From assembly GCF_009669305.1 (NCBI RefSeq), contig NZ_SADB01000003.1, positions 186,001 to 250,000 on the forward strand: a stretch of DNA of 64,000 nt, read 5' to 3'. A model generated the notes under the pieces. It searched no databases, had not been told where the DNA came from, and worked only from the letters and a program-made list of their open reading frames with translations. The stretch is from Ancylomarina sp. 16SWW S1-10-2 (GTDB lineage Bacteria; Bacteroidota; Bacteroidia; Bacteroidales; Marinifilaceae). The position numbers were made by a program, and so were the translations under genes. Shown in pieces: positions 8,748 to 21,100 of the stretch. Every line of letters starts with the position of its first letter. Position 1 is the stretch's first letter.

Positions 8748-9140
8748 CGTTAAAATGAATAAACTTTTTGACGTATTTTATGATGCATTATCTAATAATC
8801 ATAAATGAAACTTGTTTTCATAGATTAATTACTTGAGTAAATTATCCCGTTTTGTTTTAAGTTTTATAAGTCACGCTCATAAATAGTGAAATTTCTGTGC
8901 TCTGTTTTTTTGAGTAATTCGATCCAATTTGCTCAGTTTATATGACTATTTCTTCAATAATAAGTTCAAATGTATCATTATTAACATTTGAACACCCTTC
9001 AGAAACATTAAGACACTTTTGTTTCTAACATCAGTTTTACTTTAGCAAAAGATTTTGAATGAGTTTGTATGGACCTTTTATTTTGAGTGCCCATTTCGAA
9101 ATCTTAAAAGAGAAATAAAATAAAACTAATTAATAGAGGT
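8748..9140. other. promoter region of the mannan enzyme operon
   Basis: About 390 AT-rich bases without a gene. It must contain the promoter for the operon starting at 9141 and probably the HTCS binding site, but I could not identify a convincing -33/-7 pair or a repeat shared with the other operon start near 18141. Confidence 0.4.
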
Positions 9141-11576
9141 ATGAAATACGGACATTTCGATGATCTAAATAAAGAATACGTAATCACCAATCCACAAACA
9201 CCTTTTCCTTGGATTAATTATTTGGGTAATGAGGACTTTTTTGGTTTAGTTTCGAATACAGCAGGAGGATATGCCTTTTATAAAGATGCCAAGTTTCGTA
9301 GGTTAACACGCTATCGTTATAATAATGTGCCTATGGACAATGGAGGTCGCTATTTTTATATCAAAGATGAAGACACCATTTGGAGTCCTGGATGGAAACC
9401 AGTAAAAACACCTTTAGATAAATATGAATGTCGTCATGGTTTAAGTTACTCCAAAATAATGGGGGCTAAGAATGGCATTAAAGCAGAAAGCACCTTTTTT
9501 ATTCCATTAAAAACGTGGGCAGAAGTACATCATGTGAAGTTGACAAATGAAGGAAAACAGCCTAAAAAGCTAAAGTTTTTCTCTTTTATGGAATGGTGCC
9601 TTTGGAATGCCGAAGACGATCAGAATAACTTACAGCGTAATTTAAATACTGGAGAGGTTGAGATCGAAGGGTCAACAATCTATCATAAAACAGAATACAA
9701 AGAACGTCGTAATCATTACGCTTTTTATAGCGTGAATACACCTATTAATGGTTTTGATACTGACAGAGAAAGCTTTGTTGGATTATACAATGAACTTTCA
9801 GAACCACAGGCTGTTTTGAATGGAAAACCTGGCAATTCTGAAGCTCACGGTTGGTCGCCTATAGCATCGCATTATATTGAGGTGGAATTACAGCCGGGTG
9901 AATCAAAAGATCTGATTTTTGTATTGGGGTATGTCGAGAATCCTGAAGAGGAGAAGTGGGAAAGTAAAGGGATTATCAATAAAAAACCTGCTTTGGCTAT
10001 TCAGGAAAAATTTAATACCCTTGAGAAGGTCGAAGCCGCATTGGCAGACCTTAAAACGTATTGGGAAGATTTATTGAGCATTATAAATATTGAGAGTAAG
10101 GATGATAAGCTAAACCGTATGGTTAACATCTGGAATCAATATCAATGTATGGTTACTTTTAATATGTCGCGTTCGGCATCATTTTTCGAAGTAGGTATTG
10201 GACGAGGCATGGGATTTCGTGATAGTAATCAGGATCTAATTGGTTTTGTACATCAGATACCTGAACGTGCTCGTGAGCGGATTATCGATATTGCGTCTAC
10301 GCAGTTTCCCGATGGTGGATGTTACCATCAATATCAACCCTTAACCAAAAGGGGTAACGATGCTGTTGGTGGTGGTTTTAATGATGATCCTCTTTGGCTG
10401 ATACTTGGTGTGGTTAGTTATATTAAAGAAACAGGTGATTTTTCAATTCTTGACGAAATGGTGCCTTTTGATAATGATGAAAGTTTAGCGAAAACCTTGT
10501 TCGATCATCTTACCGTTTCTTTCAATCATGTGGTGAATAATCTTGGTCCCAATGGTTTACCCTTAATTGGCCGTGCCGATTGGAATGATTGTTTAAACCT
10601 GAATTGTTTCTCTACCAATCCGAATGAATCCTTTCAAACGACAGAAAATAATACAGAAGGCTCAAAGGCTGAATCGGTTATGATTGCTGGTTTGTTTGTG
10701 GTTTATGGAACCGACTATGTTGAGTTGTGCAATCGAATAGGTAAAAATAAAGAGGCAAATAGAGCGCTCTTAGAAGTAAATAGAATGACTGATGCTGTGA
10801 AAGCAAATGGCTGGGATGGTGAGTGGTTCTTGAGAGCTTATGATTATTATGGCAAAAAGGTAGGATCAAAAGATAATGAAGAAGGAAAAATATTTATAGA
10901 ATCTCAGGGCTGGTGTACCATGGCCGGAATTGGAAGTGAAGATGGCCTTTGTGAAAAAGCATTAGATTCAGTAAAAGAGCATCTTGATTGCGATTATGGT
11001 ATCGTATTAAACAATCCACCATTCAGCAAATATGTACTCGAATATGGTGAGATATCTACTTATCCTGCAGGATACAAGGAGAATGCGGGTATATTCTGTC
11101 ATAATAATCCTTGGATAATGATTGGTGAAACTCGACTAGGACGTGGTGAAAGAGCTTGGGAATATTATCAGAAAATCAGCCCTGCTTATCTCGAAGAAAT
11201 TAGCGATTTACATAGAACAGAACCTTATGTATATGCACAAATGATTGCAGGTAAAGATGCCTATTTGCCAGGAGAAGCAAAGAATTCATGGTTAAGTGGT
11301 ACTGCAGCATGGAACTTTTATGCCGTTACACAATATATTCTTGGCATTCGCCCTGAATATGAAGGTTTAAAAATTGATCCTTGTTTACCATCGTCAATCC
11401 AAGAATATGTCTTTGTACGTAAGTTTCGTGGAGCAACGTATAAAATTAAAATTGTGAATGGCGAAAAAGGAAAAGGTGTCAAGTCGTTGATAGTGAACAG
11501 TGAATCTGTTAAAGGGGATGTTATTCCATTACAAAAAGTAGATGTAGAACATCAGGTTGAGGTAGAGTTATTTTAA
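9141..11576 (+). CDS. cellobiose phosphorylase, GH94
   Basis: This 811-residue cytoplasmic enzyme (no signal peptide) matches GH94 cellobiose phosphorylase over its length. The N-terminal block [17 protein letters not shown] and NTAGGYAFY form the start of the beta-sandwich domain. The catalytic (alpha/alpha)6 barrel carries [18 protein letters not shown] and, near residue 480, ADWNDCLN, which holds the general-acid Asp of the family. GH94 splits cellobiose with phosphate into glucose 1-phosphate and glucose. In a locus with GH130 and cellobiose 2-epimerase it would handle the Glc-Glc units released from glucomannan, whereas GH130 handles Man-Glc. Seven bases separate it from the next gene, so the two are surely co-transcribed. 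Another beta-glucoside specificity cannot be excluded. Confidence 0.88.
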   Translation: MKYGHFDDLNKEYVITNPQTPFPWINYLGNEDFFGLVSNTAGGYAFYKDAKFRRLTRYRYNNVPMDNGGRYFYIKDEDTIWSPGWKPVKTPLDKYECRHGLSYSKIMGAKNGIKAESTFFIPLKTWAEVHHVKLTNEGKQPKKLKFFSFMEWCLWNAEDDQNNLQRNLNTGEVEIEGSTIYHKTEYKERRNHYAFYSVNTPINGFDTDRESFVGLYNELSEPQAVLNGKPGNSEAHGWSPIASHYIEVELQPGESKDLIFVLGYVENPEEEKWESKGIINKKPALAIQEKFNTLEKVEAALADLKTYWEDLLSIINIESKDDKLNRMVNIWNQYQCMVTFNMSRSASFFEVGIGRGMGFRDSNQDLIGFVHQIPERARERIIDIASTQFPDGGCYHQYQPLTKRGNDAVGGGFNDDPLWLILGVVSYIKETGDFSILDEMVPFDNDESLAKTLFDHLTVSFNHVVNNLGPNGLPLIGRADWNDCLNLNCFSTNPNESFQTTENNTEGSKAESVMIAGLFVVYGTDYVELCNRIGKNKEANRALLEVNRMTDAVKANGWDGEWFLRAYDYYGKKVGSKDNEEGKIFIESQGWCTMAGIGSEDGLCEKALDSVKEHLDCDYGIVLNNPPFSKYVLEYGEISTYPAGYKENAGIFCHNNPWIMIGETRLGRGERAWEYYQKISPAYLEEISDLHRTEPYVYAQMIAGKDAYLPGEAKNSWLSGTAAWNFYAVTQYILGIRPEYEGLKIDPCLPSSIQEYVFVRKFRGATYKIKIVNGEKGKGVKSLIVNSESVKGDVIPLQKVDVEHQVEVELF

Positions 11577-11582
11577 TAAAAT

Positions 11583-12692
11583 ATGAATAAAAATATGAAT
11601 AAATTGATATGGACTTTATTAATGATTGGTTTAATCGTTAGTTGTAAAGCGCCTCAAAATGAGATAAGTGAAAAACAAAAGCTATTCGATATTTTACAAT
11701 CGGTTAAAGGAAAAGGTATTTTATTTGGTCATCAGGATACGTATGCATACGGTTATACTTGGAAAGATGTTGAAGGAAACTCTGACGTGAAAAGAGTTAC
11801 TGGCGATTATCCAGCCGTATTTGGTTGGGAATTAGGTGGTATAGAAAAAGGTGTGAAAGCTAATTTGGATACTGTATCATTCGTAAATATCAGGAAATAT
11901 GCACTTAAAGCTTTTGCTCAGGGTGGTGTGAATACGTTTAGCTGGCATCCTTTTTCAGCAACTAAGAGAGTTGATTCATGGAATACGACAGAACGTGTTG
12001 TCGACAAAATTATACCTGGGGGAGCGTATCATGAGGCATTTAAGAAAGATCTAGATGCATTGGCCGACTACTTAAACAGCATTGTTACTGAAGATGGTGT
12101 TAAAATACCTTTTATTTTCCGCCCTTGGCACGAGATGGATGGTACTTGGTTTTGGTGGGGTAGAACGTCTTGTACTCCCCAAGAACTTAAAGATTTGTTT
12201 CAGTTTACCGTTAAATATCTTAGAGAGGATAAGGGAGTAGATCAAATGCTAGTTGCTTATTCGCCTGATAGAAATTTTAATACAATAGAGGACTATTTGA
12301 CTTGGTATCCTGGTGATGAATATGTGGATGTTATTGGTATGGATAACTATTATGATCTTTACACCAAAGGTCTAGTGGATGAGGCAATTAAGAAATTACA
12401 TGTAATCATAAAGTATGCTAACGAAAAAGGGAAAATATCTGCATTAACAGAAACGGGATATGAAAACATTCCTGATTCAACTTGGTATATAAATAAACTT
12501 GGTGTCGTGTTAAGCGATAGTATTGTGGCGGCTAATATTAGTTACACTTTGGTTTGGCGCAACGATCCTTTAAAACATTTCTTTTTTCCATATCCAGGGC
12601 AACCTTCGGCAAAATATGCTAAAGAATTACTAGATAGAGATGGAATATGGTTATTAAACGATTTGGTAGAGTTTAATAAACAAAATAAATAA
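11583..12692 (+). CDS. beta-mannanase, GH26 lipoprotein
   Basis: A 369-residue protein with a lipoprotein signal (lipobox ending at Cys21, LIVSC), so it is probably anchored in the outer membrane or facing the periplasm. GH26 features are LFGHQDTYAYG near the start of the barrel, FRPWHEMDGTWFWWG with the acid/base Glu, and LTETGYEN with the nucleophile Glu. The length equals one GH26 barrel with no accessory domain. The family hydrolyses beta-1,4-mannan, giving mannobiose in the related Bacteroides fragilis pathway in which GH26 works with an epimerase and GH130, the same trio found here. An alternative start at 11595 (second Met) gives a more typical signal peptide. Confidence 0.92.
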   Translation: MNKNMNKLIWTLLMIGLIVSCKAPQNEISEKQKLFDILQSVKGKGILFGHQDTYAYGYTWKDVEGNSDVKRVTGDYPAVFGWELGGIEKGVKANLDTVSFVNIRKYALKAFAQGGVNTFSWHPFSATKRVDSWNTTERVVDKIIPGGAYHEAFKKDLDALADYLNSIVTEDGVKIPFIFRPWHEMDGTWFWWGRTSCTPQELKDLFQFTVKYLREDKGVDQMLVAYSPDRNFNTIEDYLTWYPGDEYVDVIGMDNYYDLYTKGLVDEAIKKLHVIIKYANEKGKISALTETGYENIPDSTWYINKLGVVLSDSIVAANISYTLVWRNDPLKHFFFPYPGQPSAKYAKELLDRDGIWLLNDLVEFNKQNK

Positions 12693-12714
12693 CTGATCAT
12701 ATAATTTAAGACCG

Positions 12715-13905
12715 ATGTCTAAAACTATTTTTAATACAAGACTTAAGGAAATTAAGGCAAAATATGTTGAGCTTATTTCTAAACGAAATAAGTCCCTGTT
12801 TTGTGATAATGGTGTATATAATCGTTATGAATTCCCCGTTTTAACACGGAACCATATCCCCTTGCATTGGCGTTTTGATTTAAATGAGGATGTAAATCCT
12901 TATTTAATGGAACGTATAGGTTTCAATGCGACGTTTAATGCAGGTGCCATCAAACTTAATGATAAGTATGTGTTGGTGGTACGAGTAGAGGGGAATGATA
13001 GAAAATCATTTTTTGCAGTTGCAGAGAGTCGTAATGGTATCGAAGGTTTTGAATTTTGGGATAAACCAATAGTTATGCCTCAAACCGATAAGCCTGATAC
13101 TAATGTGTATGATATGCGCCTGACTCAACATGATGATGGATGGATTTATGGTGTATTCTGTACAGAACGAAAGGATCAAAATGCCCATAAAGGAGATACA
13201 AGTAGTGCTGTTGCTGCAGCCGGAATTGCTAGAACAAAGGATTTAATTACTTGGGAACGTTTACCCGATTTAATATCAAGTACTGGTCAACAGCGTAATG
13301 TAGTGCTGTTTCCGCACTTAGTCGATAGTCAATATGCTTTCTATACCCGTCCACAAGATGGTTTTATTGATACTGGTGATGGTGGAGGAATTGGCTTTGG
13401 ACTTTCAAAAACAATAGAAAATGCTGAAGTAAATGAGGAAGTAATTGTTGATGCCAAAACGTACCATACCATTTATGAGGTGAAAAATGGATTAGGTCCA
13501 GCACCAATTCGAACTGAAAAAGGTTGGTTGCAACTTGCTCATGGTGTAAGAAATACAGCTGCTGGATTAAGATATACTTTGTATGCTTTTTTAACCGATT
13601 TAGATAAACCTTGGGTCGTAACTCACAGGCCGCATGGTTATTTAATAGCACCTTTTAAGGATGAACGAGTAGGCGATGTTTCTAATGTTGTATTTTCTAA
13701 TGGATGGATAGCTGATGATGATGGCAAATTGTTTATTTATTATGCTTCGTCAGACACTAGAATGCACGTGGCAACAACAACTATTGATCAACTGGTAGAT
13801 TATTGTATTAATTCGCCACAAGATCAGTTGTATTCTCATTTGAGTGTTCAATCAATTAATCAACTAGTTGATAGAAACAAGGATTATATGCATTTGTTAA
13901 AATAA
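12715..13905 (+). CDS. 4-O-beta-D-mannosyl-D-glucose phosphorylase, GH130
   Basis: This 396-residue cytoplasmic protein belongs to GH130 and most resembles subfamily 1, mannosylglucose phosphorylase. Typical blocks are [37 protein letters not shown] and [18 protein letters not shown], the last containing the catalytic Asp region. The enzyme converts Man-beta-1,4-Glc and phosphate to mannose 1-phosphate and glucose. The substrate is made from mannobiose by cellobiose 2-epimerase, encoded at 26897-28096, which strongly supports this specificity over the mannooligosaccharide-specific subfamily. It is the third gene of the enzyme operon, 22 bases after GH26. Confidence 0.9.
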   Translation: MSKTIFNTRLKEIKAKYVELISKRNKSLFCDNGVYNRYEFPVLTRNHIPLHWRFDLNEDVNPYLMERIGFNATFNAGAIKLNDKYVLVVRVEGNDRKSFFAVAESRNGIEGFEFWDKPIVMPQTDKPDTNVYDMRLTQHDDGWIYGVFCTERKDQNAHKGDTSSAVAAAGIARTKDLITWERLPDLISSTGQQRNVVLFPHLVDSQYAFYTRPQDGFIDTGDGGGIGFGLSKTIENAEVNEEVIVDAKTYHTIYEVKNGLGPAPIRTEKGWLQLAHGVRNTAAGLRYTLYAFLTDLDKPWVVTHRPHGYLIAPFKDERVGDVSNVVFSNGWIADDDGKLFIYYASSDTRMHVATTTIDQLVDYCINSPQDQLYSHLSVQSINQLVDRNKDYMHLLK

Positions 13906-13966
13906 TATTTGACTTGTTTTTTTTAATATAATGTTAATTAGAAGATTAATAAAATCAAAGAGTTTC

Positions 13967-15337
13967 ATGATAGAAAAGGTTTCATTACGAGAAAAAATTG
14001 GTTATGGATTTGGAGATGCAGCATCATCCATGTTTTGGAAGATATTTTCCATTTTTCTCCCTATTTTTTATACAGATGTATTTGGTATTTCAGCTGCAGC
14101 TGTTGGTACAATGTTATTGGTTACTCGAATATGGGATACCGCAAACGATCCCATTATGGGCATTGTATGTGATAGAACAAATACTAAATGGGGAAAGTTT
14201 CGTCCTTATTTACTTTGGATAGCCATTCCATTTGGAATAATTGGCGTCCTCATGTTTACAACTCCTAATCTTAGTTTGTCAGGTAAAATTATATATGCTT
14301 ATATCACTTATACTCTAATGATGATGGCCTATACAGCTATAAATGTACCCTATGCTAGCTTGTTGGGAGTGATGTCACATAAATCTGATGATAGAACATC
14401 TTTTGCTTCATATCGAATGATTTTTGCTTTTGCTGGTAGTATTTTGATTGTACTTATTTATCAGCCTCTAATCGACTGGTTTAAGGGAAGTTTTAGCGAA
14501 GCAACTTCCTATCAATTTACCATGATAATAGTAGGTTTAATAGCAATTTGTTTTTTTCTGATCACATTTTTATGGACAAAAGAACGAATTTCTACTCCTA
14601 AAGAGCAAAAGAACAATCTGAAAGAAGATATTAAAAATTTGGCAGGTAATATCCCCTGGTTCATTTTATTAGGATCAGGTGTTGCAACTCTAATATTTAA
14701 CTCAGTTAGAGATGGTGTGGTGTTGTATTATTTTAAATACTACATTATTGATGACGCAGCATTCACTTTTTCATTTACCATGCTAACATTTAGTACTGTG
14801 TATTTGTTTTTGGGACAAGCAACCAACATGATTGGGGTTATGATGGCCAAATCTGTTTCAGCACTTTTAGGAAAACGAAAAACATTTATGTACGCTATGT
14901 TTACAGCGGCATTCTTAAGTTGCTTGTTCTATTTTGTGGATAAACAAAATTTATGGTTGATCTATTTATTACAAGCTTTAATTAGTTTTTGTGCTGGTAT
15001 AATTTTCCCATTATTATGGTCGATGTATGCTGATGCTGCAGATTATTCTGAATGGAAATCAGGACGTCGAGCAACGGGTTTGGTTTTCTCTGCCTCTAGC
15101 ATGTCTCAAAAATTAGGTTGGACTATAGGTGGGTCTATAACACTTTGGTTATTGGCTTTATATGGTTTTGAAGCTAATGCCGATCAATCTCCTGAAACAA
15201 TTAAAGGAATAAAATATATGATGAGTTTTGTTCCTGGTGTGGCAGCACTAATTTCAGGACTAGTTATTATGTTTTATCGATTAAGCGATAAAAAAATGCT
15301 AGGTATCATTGCTGATTTAGAGGAGAGAAGAAAGTAG
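13967..15337 (+). CDS. GPH-family sugar:cation symporter (MFS)
   Basis: A membrane protein of about 456 residues with roughly twelve hydrophobic helices. It has the glycoside-pentoside-hexuronide symporter signature: GYGFGDAASSMFW at the N terminus, TRIWDTANDPIMG and DRTNTKWGKFRPYLLW in the first cytoplasmic loop. It should carry mannobiose or Man-Glc disaccharides with Na+ or H+ across the inner membrane, feeding the cytoplasmic epimerase and phosphorylases. I chose the Met at 13967 because MIEKVSLREKIGYG is the usual family start; an in-frame ATG at 13931 would add 12 basic residues. It lies between GH130 and GH2 in the same operon. Confidence 0.88.
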   Translation: MIEKVSLREKIGYGFGDAASSMFWKIFSIFLPIFYTDVFGISAAAVGTMLLVTRIWDTANDPIMGIVCDRTNTKWGKFRPYLLWIAIPFGIIGVLMFTTPNLSLSGKIIYAYITYTLMMMAYTAINVPYASLLGVMSHKSDDRTSFASYRMIFAFAGSILIVLIYQPLIDWFKGSFSEATSYQFTMIIVGLIAICFFLITFLWTKERISTPKEQKNNLKEDIKNLAGNIPWFILLGSGVATLIFNSVRDGVVLYYFKYYIIDDAAFTFSFTMLTFSTVYLFLGQATNMIGVMMAKSVSALLGKRKTFMYAMFTAAFLSCLFYFVDKQNLWLIYLLQALISFCAGIIFPLLWSMYADAADYSEWKSGRRATGLVFSASSMSQKLGWTIGGSITLWLLALYGFEANADQSPETIKGIKYMMSFVPGVAALISGLVIMFYRLSDKKMLGIIADLEERRK

Positions 15338-15372
15338 AACGAGTTATTGTGTATAACCAAAAGAAGTAGAAA

Positions 15373-17952
15373 ATGAAATATGAATATGTATTAGCAGTAA
15401 GCTGTTTGTTTTTGTTTATTGGGTGTCATCAACAGAATTTAGAAAGTCTATCTGTGATATCACTTAATGAGGGCTGGTCTTATAAAGAAGTGGGTGGCAA
15501 TCATTACGGAGCGGCAACTGTGCCCGGAACTATACACACAGATTTGTTAAATAATGGACAGATTGAAGATCCATTTGAAGGAACGAATGAAAAAGATTTA
15601 CAATGGATTGATAAGAAGGATTGGGTTTATGAAACGTCCTTTGTTTTAAGTAAAGAAACATGTGATAAAGATAGATTAGAGCTCCACTTTAACGGATTAG
15701 ATACATATGCCGATGTCTATTTAAATGATCATTTAATTCTTGAAGCATTTAATATGCATAGAGAATGGACGGTTGATGTAAAATCCTTCATAAAAGAAGG
15801 CGATAATAAGCTTAAGATATACTTTCATTCTCCTATAAAAAGAGGTTTGGAGTTATATGATGCATCACCATATGCTTATCCAGCAAATAATGACCAATCT
15901 GAGAATGGTGGGCTAAAGAATAAAAAAGTTTCAGTTTTTACAAGAAAGGCAGGATATCATTATGGATGGGATTGGGGACCAAGATTTGTGACTTCTGGTA
16001 TTTGGCGTTCAGTTGAGTTAAGGTGTTGGAATGACTTGAATATTCAATCTGTTTATATCAAGCAACCTTCAGTAAGTGCAGAAAAAGCAAAATTGGTTGC
16101 TTGTTTAGATATCAACTCGGAAAAAAAGATTAATGGAGAAATAAAAATTTTCAACCATTCTGATCATGTTGAAGTGGCTAATATGACTGTTCAAATGAAG
16201 AAGGGAATCAACAATATTTCATTAGCGTTTGAAATAATAAATCCTAAATTATGGTGGCCAAACCATTTAGGAGCTCCCAATATCTACAATTTTGAAGCAC
16301 AAGTGCTTGTAGATGGGAGTATTGTTTCAAAAAAATCACTTTCAATAGGTTTACGTTCAGTTAAATTAGTTCGAGAAGCCGATAAGGATGGTGAATCATT
16401 CTTATTTGAAATAAATGGCGTTAGAGTATTTGCAAAAGGAGCTAATTATATTCCAAACGACAGTTTTTTACCTCGTGTTACTAAGGCTGATTACGAGAAA
16501 GTAGTAGCTGATGCCGTTGATGCAAATATGAACATGCTGCGTGTTTGGGGAGGTGGAGTATATGAAGATGATTATTTTTATGAGTTGTGCGATCGTAAGG
16601 GTATTATGGTGTGGCAGGATTTTATGTTCGCCTGTTCTATGTATCCTGGTAATGATGAAATGCTTGAGAATATAGAAAAAGAAGCTATCGACAATGTTAC
16701 TAGACTTCGAAATCATCCTAGTATTGTTTTATGGTGTGGTAATAACGAAATTAATACGGCATGGCATCAATATGGCGAAGGTGGCTGGGGCTGGAAAGAA
16801 CGCTATTCTAAAGAGCAGCAAAAGGAAATTTATAAAGCTTATACCGATATATTCCATAAAATATTGCCTAAGGTTGTTGCTGATTTAACAGATTTAGATT
16901 ATTGGCCTTCATCTCCACAGGCTGGTTATGAGCCCAATAGGCATGCTAGTGATGTGACTACTTCTGGTGATATGCATTATTGGGGCGTATGGCACGCTTT
17001 ACATCGATTTGAGGACTTTGATAAATATAAATCTCGCTTTATGAGTGAATATGGGTTTCAATCTTTTCCCGATTTTGAAACTGTGAAAACTTATACTACG
17101 CCTAATGATTATGACATTGAATCAGATGTAATGACAGCTCATCAACGAAGTGGAATTGGGAACCTTCGTATTAAAGAATATATGGGTTGGTATTATAATA
17201 TTCCTAAAGATTTTGAGCAGTTCCTATATATGAGTCAAGTGCTACAAGCACGTGGAATTTGTATGGCTATTGAGGCTCATCGAAGAGCCATGCCGTATTG
17301 TATGGGGTCTTTATACTGGCAAATAAATGATTGTTGGCCTGTTGCAAGTTGGAGTAGCACTGATTATTATCATAAGTGGAAGGCTGTTCATTATGCTGTA
17401 CGTGATGCATTTAAACCAATCATGATAAGCACTGTTAATAAAGGAAATAATGTAGATGTTTTTGTCGTATCAGATTTACTGAAAGATAAAAATGCACAGT
17501 TGAAAATGCAGGTTATAGATTTTAGCGGTGAAGTATTGTTTCAAAAAACAGATGATATCACAATTAACAAGAATACGAGTACAAAACTAGAGGTGTTAAA
17601 GACCTCTAATATTTCACATTTTAAGAAATCTGAAAATATATTGGTTTTAAGTTTATTTGAAAATGGAAAGAAGATAAGTACAAAGATTCATTATTTTGAT
17701 GTTCCCAAAAATCTCAAATTACCTAAAACAGATATTTCAATCGATATAGAAGAAACAAAAGAAGGAACATACCTAAATGTGTCATCCAATGCCTTGGTTC
17801 AAAATTTATATTTGTATGACAAACGCTCAGGTTTGGTACTACAGGATAACTATTTTGACCTATTACCAGGTGAAACGAAACGAATTAAAGTTTTAAGTTC
17901 CACATATTCAGTTAATTTGGATAGTGTTAACTATAGGTACATAAGGTGTTAA
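15373..17952 (+). CDS. beta-mannosidase, GH2 lipoprotein
   Basis: An 859-residue GH2 enzyme with a lipoprotein signal (lipobox FLFIGC). It has the jelly-roll, immunoglobulin and barrel domains in the usual order. WDWGPRFVTSGIWR is typical of GH2 beta-mannosidases. The acid/base Glu lies in LWCGNNEINTAW and the nucleophile Glu in FMSEYGFQSFPD. It removes terminal beta-mannose from oligosaccharides, probably in the periplasm given the lipid anchor. It is the last gene of the first enzyme operon; 188 bases separate it from SusC. No clear terminator follows, so read-through into susC is possible. Confidence 0.9.
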   Translation: MKYEYVLAVSCLFLFIGCHQQNLESLSVISLNEGWSYKEVGGNHYGAATVPGTIHTDLLNNGQIEDPFEGTNEKDLQWIDKKDWVYETSFVLSKETCDKDRLELHFNGLDTYADVYLNDHLILEAFNMHREWTVDVKSFIKEGDNKLKIYFHSPIKRGLELYDASPYAYPANNDQSENGGLKNKKVSVFTRKAGYHYGWDWGPRFVTSGIWRSVELRCWNDLNIQSVYIKQPSVSAEKAKLVACLDINSEKKINGEIKIFNHSDHVEVANMTVQMKKGINNISLAFEIINPKLWWPNHLGAPNIYNFEAQVLVDGSIVSKKSLSIGLRSVKLVREADKDGESFLFEINGVRVFAKGANYIPNDSFLPRVTKADYEKVVADAVDANMNMLRVWGGGVYEDDYFYELCDRKGIMVWQDFMFACSMYPGNDEMLENIEKEAIDNVTRLRNHPSIVLWCGNNEINTAWHQYGEGGWGWKERYSKEQQKEIYKAYTDIFHKILPKVVADLTDLDYWPSSPQAGYEPNRHASDVTTSGDMHYWGVWHALHRFEDFDKYKSRFMSEYGFQSFPDFETVKTYTTPNDYDIESDVMTAHQRSGIGNLRIKEYMGWYYNIPKDFEQFLYMSQVLQARGICMAIEAHRRAMPYCMGSLYWQINDCWPVASWSSTDYYHKWKAVHYAVRDAFKPIMISTVNKGNNVDVFVVSDLLKDKNAQLKMQVIDFSGEVLFQKTDDITINKNTSTKLEVLKTSNISHFKKSENILVLSLFENGKKISTKIHYFDVPKNLKLPKTDISIDIEETKEGTYLNVSSNALVQNLYLYDKRSGLVLQDNYFDLLPGETKRIKVLSSTYSVNLDSVNYRYIRC

Positions 17953-18140
17953 CAAATTGACACAAACGTTTTCATTAAATGATATACATTTGGTCAGGTT
18001 AGTTTAAATCATTTTAAAAGTATCAGTAAAAGTAAGAAATCTTATTTATAAGGTTTTTTATTTTGCTCAAAACACATAGTGTATGAAATACAATAAGTAG
18101 CGGGTAAATATAATTTGTCATTTAATTAAATTTAATCTTT

Positions 18141-21100
18141 ATGAATATGAATCTACGATTATTTGGAGTGATTGTCTTGTTGCTGATGGGTAATACCATT
18201 TTTGCTCAGAACAGGACAGTGACGGGAACAGTAAAGGATGATATGAATCTACCTTTACCAGGTGTTTCCATCTTTATTGAGGGTACAACTCAAGGAACAA
18301 CAAGTGATTTTGATGGTAACTTTATTTTCTCTATACCAGAGACAAATGTTACTCTTGTTTTTACTTTTATTGGTTTTAAGAACCAACAGATTAGTGTTAC
18401 AGACCAAACAACAATAAATGTTCAGTTATTACCTGATACTGAAAATTTAGAGGAAGTTGTTGTCGTTGGTTATGGTACTATGAAAAAGAAATTAGTAACA
18501 GGGGCTAATTTAAATGTTAAAGGTGATGAATTAGAAGCCTTAAATACAGCTAATGCGATGGACGCGATGAAGGGAATTACCCCAGGTTTAAATATCGTTC
18601 AGAACAATGCGCAACCAGGTGCTGGTAGCAAAGTGTTTATTCGTGGTGTTGGAACCACAGGTAACTCACAACCCTTGTATATTGTTGATGGTGTTACTCA
18701 GAGTAATATTGATTATTTAGGTACAGGAGATATTGAAAGTATTGATGTACTTAAAGATGCTGCATCTGCTGCTATATATGGAGCACGTGCTGCCAATGGT
18801 GTTATACTTGTTACCACTAAAAAAGGGAAGAAGAATATGAAAACTAGAGTATCTTACGAAGGATATTATGGTATTCAGAATGTTCGTAAAACACCAGATT
18901 TGTTGAATGCTCAAGAGTATTCTTTAATAATGGATGAAGCTCGTATTAACAGTGGTTTGGCTCCTAACGATTATTCAAAATTAGTACCAAACTGGGATAA
19001 AATAGCTAGTGGAGAATGGGAAGGAACTAATTGGTTCGAAGAGGCAAGAGTTAAAGATGCTGTTGTTCAGAGTCATTCTGTAAATATTGCTGGAGGTGGT
19101 GAGAAATCAGTATTCTCATTAGGTTATTCTTACTTTGATCAGGATGGTGTAATGGGAAAACAATCGAATTCTTTTTACAAAAGACATACCGTACGTTTGA
19201 ATAGTGAGCATTCTCTATTTTCTAATAATGAAAGAGATATTATTAAGGTTGGTCAGAATTTCACATTCGCAAATACAAAAAATAACACCTTAAGACAGGG
19301 AAATCAGTACTATAATGATGTACGTAATTTTGTAAGTACAAGTCCATTTATGTCTGTGTATAGTGGAGATAAATATCAATATGCAATCGATTGGAATCCT
19401 CAAGAGCCAAATCCAATAGCTTTGATGGATTATTCTACTAAATATGGCGAAAATGATAATAATACTGTTGTAGGTTCGGCATATGTAACTATCGAGCCTA
19501 TTAAAAATTTAGTTGTACGATCAGAGCTAGGTATTAACGCTTGGTGGGGAGGAAATAGAAAATGGACTCCTAAATACAATTTATCACAAGTAAATGTAGA
19601 AGCTAGCGATAAAGTTGAGCAGAATGCATGGAGTGGTCACACTATGATGTTTACCAATACGGCTACCTATGATTTTAGTCCAATTGAAGGGCATAGTTTT
19701 TCGGTAATGGCTGGTAATAGTATTGAAAAAACAGTTGTTTCATATAATGTTGGAGCAGTTGGTAGAGAAAGTTTATTTCAATCTTATAAAAATGCATATG
19801 TGGATAATACAAAGAGTATTTCTAGTGCATCAGGTAACGATAATTATGGCGGTGATTTAATGTCATATTTTGGACGTTTCTCGTGGAATTATAAAGAAAA
19901 GTACATCTTCTCTGCTATGGTTAGAGCTGATGGATCAAGCAATTTTACTAAAGATAATCGTTGGGGTGTATTCCCTTCATTTTCTGCAGGTTGGGTTTTG
20001 ACAAACGAAAGTTTTATGGAGAACACAACCGATTGGCTTGATTTCTTGAAAGTTAGAGCTAGTTGGGGACAAGTTGGTAATCATTCAATATCACCTTACT
20101 TGTATTCATCTTCAATTGGTTATACAACGACATCAGGTGGTGGAACATATTACGATTCATCTTATGGGTTTGGAAGTAATAAAGGAACTCCTGGAGCTTC
20201 TAGTTCTACTCGTACAATAGGTTCGTATCCTGCTCGTATTCCTAACGAAGATATTACTTGGGAAACATCAGAACAGTTAAATATTGGTCTTGATTTTCAT
20301 TTATTAAACTCAAGATTACAAGGCGCTGTTGATTGGTATAAAAAAGACACTAAAGATTGGTTAGTATGGACTCAAGTGCCTTCTCATAATGGAATTGATG
20401 GTCAAATGATTAATGGAGGACAGGTTACGAATCAAGGTCTTGAAGTTTCATTAAGATGGCAAGATAAAGTAGGAAGTGATTTCAAATATGGAGCATCATT
20501 ATCTTATTCGTATAATAAAAATGAAATTACAGATATCGCTAATACAGAGGGGATTATTCATGGTCCTAGTAATGTGTTAAGTGAGTCAACTGGTGAAATG
20601 TTCCGAGCTAAAGTAGGAGAGCCAATAGGTTATTTCTGGGGATATAAAACTGACGGTGTTATCCAAAATACTGCTGAAGCAAGTGGTTGGGTTGCTCCAG
20701 TAGGAGCTGATAATGCGGGTCAACCTTATTTCGAGGATCAAAAACCTGGTGATTTACGTTTTGTAGATCAAAATGGTGATGGTAAAATTAATGATGCTGA
20801 TAAAGTTAATTTAGGAAATCCAAATCCTAAACATATACTTGGTTTACAGCTTAATACTGAGTATAAAGGCATCTTTTTAAATGTAACAGGTAATGGTGCA
20901 TTTGGCCATCAAATAGCTAAGTCGTATCGATCATTTGGTGATTCTCCTTTGCAAAATTATACAACCGATGTATTTGATCGTTGGCATGGTGAAGGAACAT
21001 CAAATTCTCGTCCACGTGTAGATTATGCTATTGGACGTAATGCTAAGTATATATCAGATATTTATATACAGGATGCTGATTATTTTAAAATTAGTAATAT

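Noticed and set aside
13998-14222. Plus-strand open frame inside the transporter gene
   Set aside because: Frame-shifted shadow of the GPH symporter.
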